DNA of 64,000 nucleotides, from assembly GCF_001280435.1 (NCBI RefSeq), contig NZ_LBIP01000013.1, forward strand, positions 744,001-808,000, given 5' to 3'. How positions within the stretch are numbered: position 1 is the stretch's first letter; each line of letters starts with the position of its first letter. The translations under genes and the position numbers were made by a program. The stretch comes from Mangrovimonas xylaniphaga (GTDB lineage Bacteria; Bacteroidota; Bacteroidia; Flavobacteriales; Flavobacteriaceae). The notes under the pieces are model-generated. The model did no database searches. It was not told the DNA's origin and was given only the letters and a program-made list of their open reading frames with translations. Shown here one piece after another: positions 60,461 to 64,000 of the stretch.

Positions 60461-61816
60461 CTATCCTATTTCTTTAATCATTAAGTCCAAACCTTCTCTA
60501 ATAATTTTTTGGTGAGGTTGTTTAGACACACAAACAAATTCGGTCAAAGCAAAATCTTCTGGGGCAACTTCATACATCCCCAAAGCTTCCATTTCGTCAA
60601 GGTCCTTGTACATACAAGCCTTTAAAAGTTGCATTGGATACATATCCAGAGGGAATACTTCCTCGTAGTTTCCAGTTACCACAAATGCTCTGTGCTCTCC
60701 GTTGGTATTAGTATCTAAATCAAACTTCTTCTTAGGGTTCAACCATGAAAAAGTCAATGCTCTAGAAGTTGATATTTTATTGAAAACAGGTTTGTTCCAG
60801 CCAAAGAATTCGTAATCATCTCCCTCAGGAATTACCGTAATGGTGTTGCTGTAGTAATCCAAACAACCATCTGGCTTCACTTGTTTTCCTGTAAGTACAT
60901 TTCCAGAGATAATTCTGCAGTTACTGTCTTTATCAATGCCATTGTCATAAACCATAGTAGCGACTTCGCTACCAATTTTGGTTCTGAAATATCTAGGCTT
61001 CTTCACTGAAGATCCTGCCAAGGCAACAATACGTTCTGCGTTGAATTTTCCAGTTAGCAACAATTCACCAATAATCACCAAATCCTGAGGAGCTAAGGTC
61101 CAAACCACTTCTCCCTTATTGATTGGATCAATTTTATTGATCTGTGTTCCTACATTCCCAACCGGGTGTGGTCCAGACACCTTGTGCAAGGTAACCCCTG
61201 AAAGCCCCGCCAATGGTGAATTGGAACCAGCACCTACAGACACGTGCACGGCACCTTCTGTAAGTTTTCCAAGAGCCGTAATTGCAGCCTGAAGCTCTGC
61301 CTCTTTACCTTGCAGCGCATAATCGTAATCTGCTGCCAATGGCGCCGATGCATATCCCGATACAAAAATAGCCTTAGGGCTTTTGTTTGGATTGGCAATA
61401 ACATCGTAAGGACGTTGCTTGATAAAAGGCCAACAACCCGCAGCCAACAAATGAGATTTGATAGCCTCTGCTTTTGCAGAAGCCACATCCAATTTGCCGC
61501 TTTCTAGGTAAGATTGCTCTTTATCCGCTTGGATCTTGATTGCTAAAATTCTTCGTTTTGCACCACGTTGTACCTCTACTACCTCTCCAGAAACTGGAGA
61601 CACAAATTTCACAAGTTCATTCGCTTTGTCATAAAAAACAGTTTCACCTGCTTTTACTTTTGCGCCTTCTTTTGCTACTAATTTTGGGGTAACGCCGTGA
61701 AAGTCTTCGGGCCTGATGGTGCAGAAATTACTGATGATCGCGTTCTCTGTGGACCTATCAGCTTCACCTTTTAGGTTTATATTCAGACCTTTTTTAATCT
61801 TAATGTCGTTTGACAT
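60461..61816 (-). CDS. nqrA: Na+-NQR subunit A
   Basis: Soluble cytoplasmic-face subunit, first of the operon, related to the N-terminal part of RnfC. 451 residues. Landmarks: IKKGLNINLKGEAD at the N-terminus, the biotin-carrier-like fold with VSPVSGEVVEVQRGAKRR, GAGSNSPLAGLSGVTLHK, and the ISGNVLTGKQV and MYPMQLLKACMYKDLDEM blocks. It has no cofactor of its own; it may take part in quinone binding. A candidate promoter box lies about 40 bases upstream. Confidence 0.96.
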   Translation of the reverse strand: MSNDIKIKKGLNINLKGEADRSTENAIISNFCTIRPEDFHGVTPKLVAKEGAKVKAGETVFYDKANELVKFVSPVSGEVVEVQRGAKRRILAIKIQADKEQSYLESGKLDVASAKAEAIKSHLLAAGCWPFIKQRPYDVIANPNKSPKAIFVSGYASAPLAADYDYALQGKEAELQAAITALGKLTEGAVHVSVGAGSNSPLAGLSGVTLHKVSGPHPVGNVGTQINKIDPINKGEVVWTLAPQDLVIIGELLLTGKFNAERIVALAGSSVKKPRYFRTKIGSEVATMVYDNGIDKDSNCRIISGNVLTGKQVKPDGCLDYYSNTITVIPEGDDYEFFGWNKPVFNKISTSRALTFSWLNPKKKFDLDTNTNGEHRAFVVTGNYEEVFPLDMYPMQLLKACMYKDLDEMEALGMYEVAPEDFALTEFVCVSKQPHQKIIREGLDLMIKEIG

Positions 61817-61853
61817 ATGTTTGATATTGAAATTAATTGTCTAAAAATCGACG

Positions 61854-61861
61854 CAAATTTA
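61854..61861 (-). promoter_or_regulatory. Candidate -7 box of the nqr operon
   Basis: The minus strand reads TAAATTTG, a TAnnTTTG match, 37 bases before the nqrA ATG. No clear -33 element. Confidence 0.5.
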
Positions 61862-61979
61862 CGAATTAATAGCTAAATTATATTTGAAATAATAGCTAGT
61901 TATTTATTTATACCAATTCTAAATAAACAAAATTTACGTCCTATAAAATTAACTATATTTACATCAAAATAAGACTTTA

Positions 61980-63230
61980 ATGACATCTAAATTCAACCTC
62001 ATCGCCTTAATTTTCCTATCACCTCTCCTTATTTTCTCACAAGTTTCCGAAGTCGCCCCTCCAGATTTCATTAAAACTATCACATTTAAGGGTGATACTC
62101 AGGAGAGTCAACTCCCAATCTTGACCTTGGGACGACCTTTGGTTTTGGAGTTTGATGCCCTAACGGGGAATGAGGAAGATTTCTATTATATCATTGAACA
62201 TTTCAATTTTGATTGGACACCTTCACAACTGGTTAAATCCGAATATCTAAAAGGTTTCGACAACCAACGAATCCGCAACTATGAAAACTCATTCAATACT
62301 TATCAAATTTATTCCCACTATACCCTCCAAATCCCAAACAACCAAACAGGCAACATTTTAAAAAGTGGCAATTACCTCATTTCAATCTATGACCAATACG
62401 AAGAATTGATGTTCTCAAGAAAATTTATGGTCTATGAAGATTTAGTGAGTGTTGGCGTAACATTAAAGCGCTCTAGAGATGTGAGTGTCATTAATGAAAA
62501 GCAGTCGGTTGACTTTATCATTAATTCTAGAGGATTGAACCTGAACAATCCAAGCGAAACCGTTAAAACCCTGGTAATCCAGAACAATAACCTTAACACA
62601 GCTATATCCTCTCTGAAACCTCAGTATACCATGGGTAAAGAACTCATTTACAAATACACTACCGAATCGAGTTTTTGGGGAGGCAATGAATATTTGTTTT
62701 TTGAGAACAAGGATGTTCGCGCAGCGAATGTTGGTGTTCAGTTTATTGACTTAAGGGATATTTACCACGGATTCTTGTTCACTAATACAGCTAGAGCAGG
62801 ACAGCCCTACACCTACAACCCCGATATCAACGGAAATTTTGTAATCACAGCCTTAGACACCGACAATCCATCTATTGAAGCAGATTACACCAGTATTCAT
62901 TTTTCATTGTTACTGCCTGAACTTCCAATAGGACAATCCATCTATGTTTACGGCAACTACAATAATTACATTACAGACGAAAGCAACAAGATGGCCTACA
63001 ACCCTAGCAAAGGTATCTATGAAGCTGAAATAAAACTGAAACAAGGATTTTACAACTACAAATACGTAGTTCGTGATGAAAATGGGCAATTGGACGAAGG
63101 TGCTATTTGCGGTAATTATTACCAAACCGAGAACAATTATAAAGTTTTGGTGTATTACCGCGACCTAGGAGCTCGCTATGACAGGTTGATCGGCCTAGGC
63201 GAAGGTACTTCTGTAAATATTACAAATTAA
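61980..63230 (+). CDS. Type IX secretion system plug protein (DUF5103)
   Basis: A 416-residue exported protein: signal peptide (1-20, PLLIFSQ), then the two domains of DUF5103, known as the plug that closes the periplasmic mouth of the giant SprA translocon when no cargo is passing. Landmarks: ITFKGDTQESQLPILTLG, YYIIEHFNFDWTPSQL, YLKGFDNQRIRNYENSFNT, VTLKRSRDVSVINEKQ, and ELPIGQSIYVYGNYNNY. C-terminal residues KLKQGFYNYKYVV and the final tyrosine-rich part match too. sprA and porV are not in the window, but the T9SS cargo at 27686 shows the system is in use. Confidence 0.88.
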   Translation: MTSKFNLIALIFLSPLLIFSQVSEVAPPDFIKTITFKGDTQESQLPILTLGRPLVLEFDALTGNEEDFYYIIEHFNFDWTPSQLVKSEYLKGFDNQRIRNYENSFNTYQIYSHYTLQIPNNQTGNILKSGNYLISIYDQYEELMFSRKFMVYEDLVSVGVTLKRSRDVSVINEKQSVDFIINSRGLNLNNPSETVKTLVIQNNNLNTAISSLKPQYTMGKELIYKYTTESSFWGGNEYLFFENKDVRAANVGVQFIDLRDIYHGFLFTNTARAGQPYTYNPDINGNFVITALDTDNPSIEADYTSIHFSLLLPELPIGQSIYVYGNYNNYITDESNKMAYNPSKGIYEAEIKLKQGFYNYKYVVRDENGQLDEGAICGNYYQTENNYKVLVYYRDLGARYDRLIGLGEGTSVNITN

Positions 63231-63383
63231 AAAGTTTTGACAACGAAGTCCGTAATGTTAGATTACAGAATGAGACAAAGTCATTATCAATTCATTCAAA
63301 TCTTACTAGTTTTCAATGGTTTTGATAGTAATTTTTAATAATTTTAGACTTGCTTGTAATTTCAGGCTTTCAACACGGAATTC

Positions 63384-64000
63384 ATGGAGAAAGATTTAAA
63401 GCTGTTTAATGAACTGGCCCAAATACTTTTAGAAGAAGAACAAAGCCAGCCTGTTGCCAAGCCAATTGACACAGAACAACTATATGACAGCCTAGACCTT
63501 GAACTGCCCGACGAACCAACTTCCGAAGAAGACTTTAAAGCTTCCTTACTAGAAATCATAAAATATACGCCCAAAACCGCCTCCTCTTCCTTTTTCAATC
63601 AATTGTATGGCGGACGTGTGGAAAAGGCCACCTTGGGAGACCTATTGGCCGTCATGCTAAACACCAGCATGTATACTTATAAAATAGGAGGCCCACAAAT
63701 AGGAATTGAGAAAATCATCCTTAAGAAAATCTGCGAAATGATTGGTTATGGCCCCAGCAGCGATGGTACCTTCGCCCCCGGAGGATCTATGAGCAACTTT
63801 ATGGCCATGGTCATGGCACGCGACAAACACAGTAAAACGGCACCCAACAAAGGAGTTACTTCCAAAATGATTGTTTACACCTCCGAAGTTTCCCATTACT
63901 CCATCAACAAAAATGCAGCACTAATGGGGATTGGAAGAAATCAGGTTCGTGAGGTTAAAACCAATGATCATGGAGAAATGCTTCCTGAAGACCTTGAAAT
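63384..64000 (+). CDS. PLP-dependent decarboxylase (group II), N-terminal part
   Basis: An open frame from the ATG at 63384 runs off the window end, giving the first 205 residues. It matches group II amino-acid decarboxylases (glutamate, tyrosine or 2,4-diaminobutyrate type): TASSSFFNQLYGG, LNTSMYTYKIGGPQIGIE, then FAPGGSMSNFMAMVMARD, which binds the PLP phosphate, and SEVSHYSINKNAALMG with the His that stacks on the PLP ring. The lysine that holds PLP would lie beyond the edge. The substrate cannot be told. Confidence 0.88.
   Translation, partial: MEKDLKLFNELAQILLEEEQSQPVAKPIDTEQLYDSLDLELPDEPTSEEDFKASLLEIIKYTPKTASSSFFNQLYGGRVEKATLGDLLAVMLNTSMYTYKIGGPQIGIEKIILKKICEMIGYGPSSDGTFAPGGSMSNFMAMVMARDKHSKTAPNKGVTSKMIVYTSEVSHYSINKNAALMGIGRNQVREVKTNDHGEMLPEDLE

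Overview
The window comes from a Bacteroidota genome, very probably a marine member of the Flavobacteriaceae. The composition is AT-rich, Shine-Dalgarno signals are weak, and many genes are preceded by the Bacteroidota -7 box TAnnTTTG. There is a type IX secretion (T9SS) plug protein, a secreted repeat protein with a T9SS sorting tail, and a complete Na+-pumping NADH:quinone reductase operon. No phage, insertion sequence, CRISPR array or rRNA was seen; the stretch reads as ordinary chromosome.

Layout. 1-6.8 kb: end of an amidohydrolase gene, then a run of outer-membrane barrel proteins (OprB-like, two unnamed, one OprO/P-like, one on the other strand) around a secreted formylglycine sulfatase. 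7-16.4 kb: valS, a DUF1573 protein, a two-lobed aspartyl protease with a PDZ domain, an aminotransferase, murB, an ECF sigma/anti-sigma pair and aquaporin Z. 16.5-27.6 kb: a 67-residue cysteine protein, a glycosyltransferase, a second ECF sigma factor, an Nramp-like transporter with an altered metal site, lipA, gap, a hybrid histidine kinase, lpxK, a Nif3-like protein, a coiled-coil protein with a cysteine-less zinc-ribbon region, and lipoprotein msrA. 27.7-30.3 kb: the repeat-rich T9SS cargo protein.

31.4-41 kb is a catabolic cluster for the kynurenine / 3-hydroxyanthranilate route: kynureninase, kynurenine 3-monooxygenase, aminomuconate deaminase-like RidA, aminomuconate-semialdehyde dehydrogenase, 3-hydroxyanthranilate dioxygenase and ACMS decarboxylase. 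Together they would take kynurenine to 4-oxalocrotonate. An amidohydrolase, an SDR without the usual catalytic residues and an O-methyltransferase sit among them with no assigned step. The first two tryptophan steps (dioxygenase, formamidase) are not in the window. A GC-rich palindromic element lies between the SDR and the dioxygenase.

41-52.6 kb: TatA-like protein, two overlapping carboxypeptidase-regulatory-domain paralogues, peptidase E, tRNA-Gly(TCC), a GNAT protein, M15 and M48 peptidases, an ankyrin protein, gpmI, a HAD-like protein, a CoA-transferase, map, DUF3050 and a methyltransferase. 52.6-61.8 kb: sodium-pump region on the minus strand, with nqrABCDEF, the flavin transferase apbE that loads FMN on NqrB and NqrC, a small conserved protein, and a GluR0-type glutamate-receptor-like potassium channel. 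The 67-residue cysteine protein at 16.5 kb has the layout of the iron-delivery factor NqrM and may serve the same pump. The window ends with the T9SS plug gene and the start of a PLP-dependent decarboxylase.
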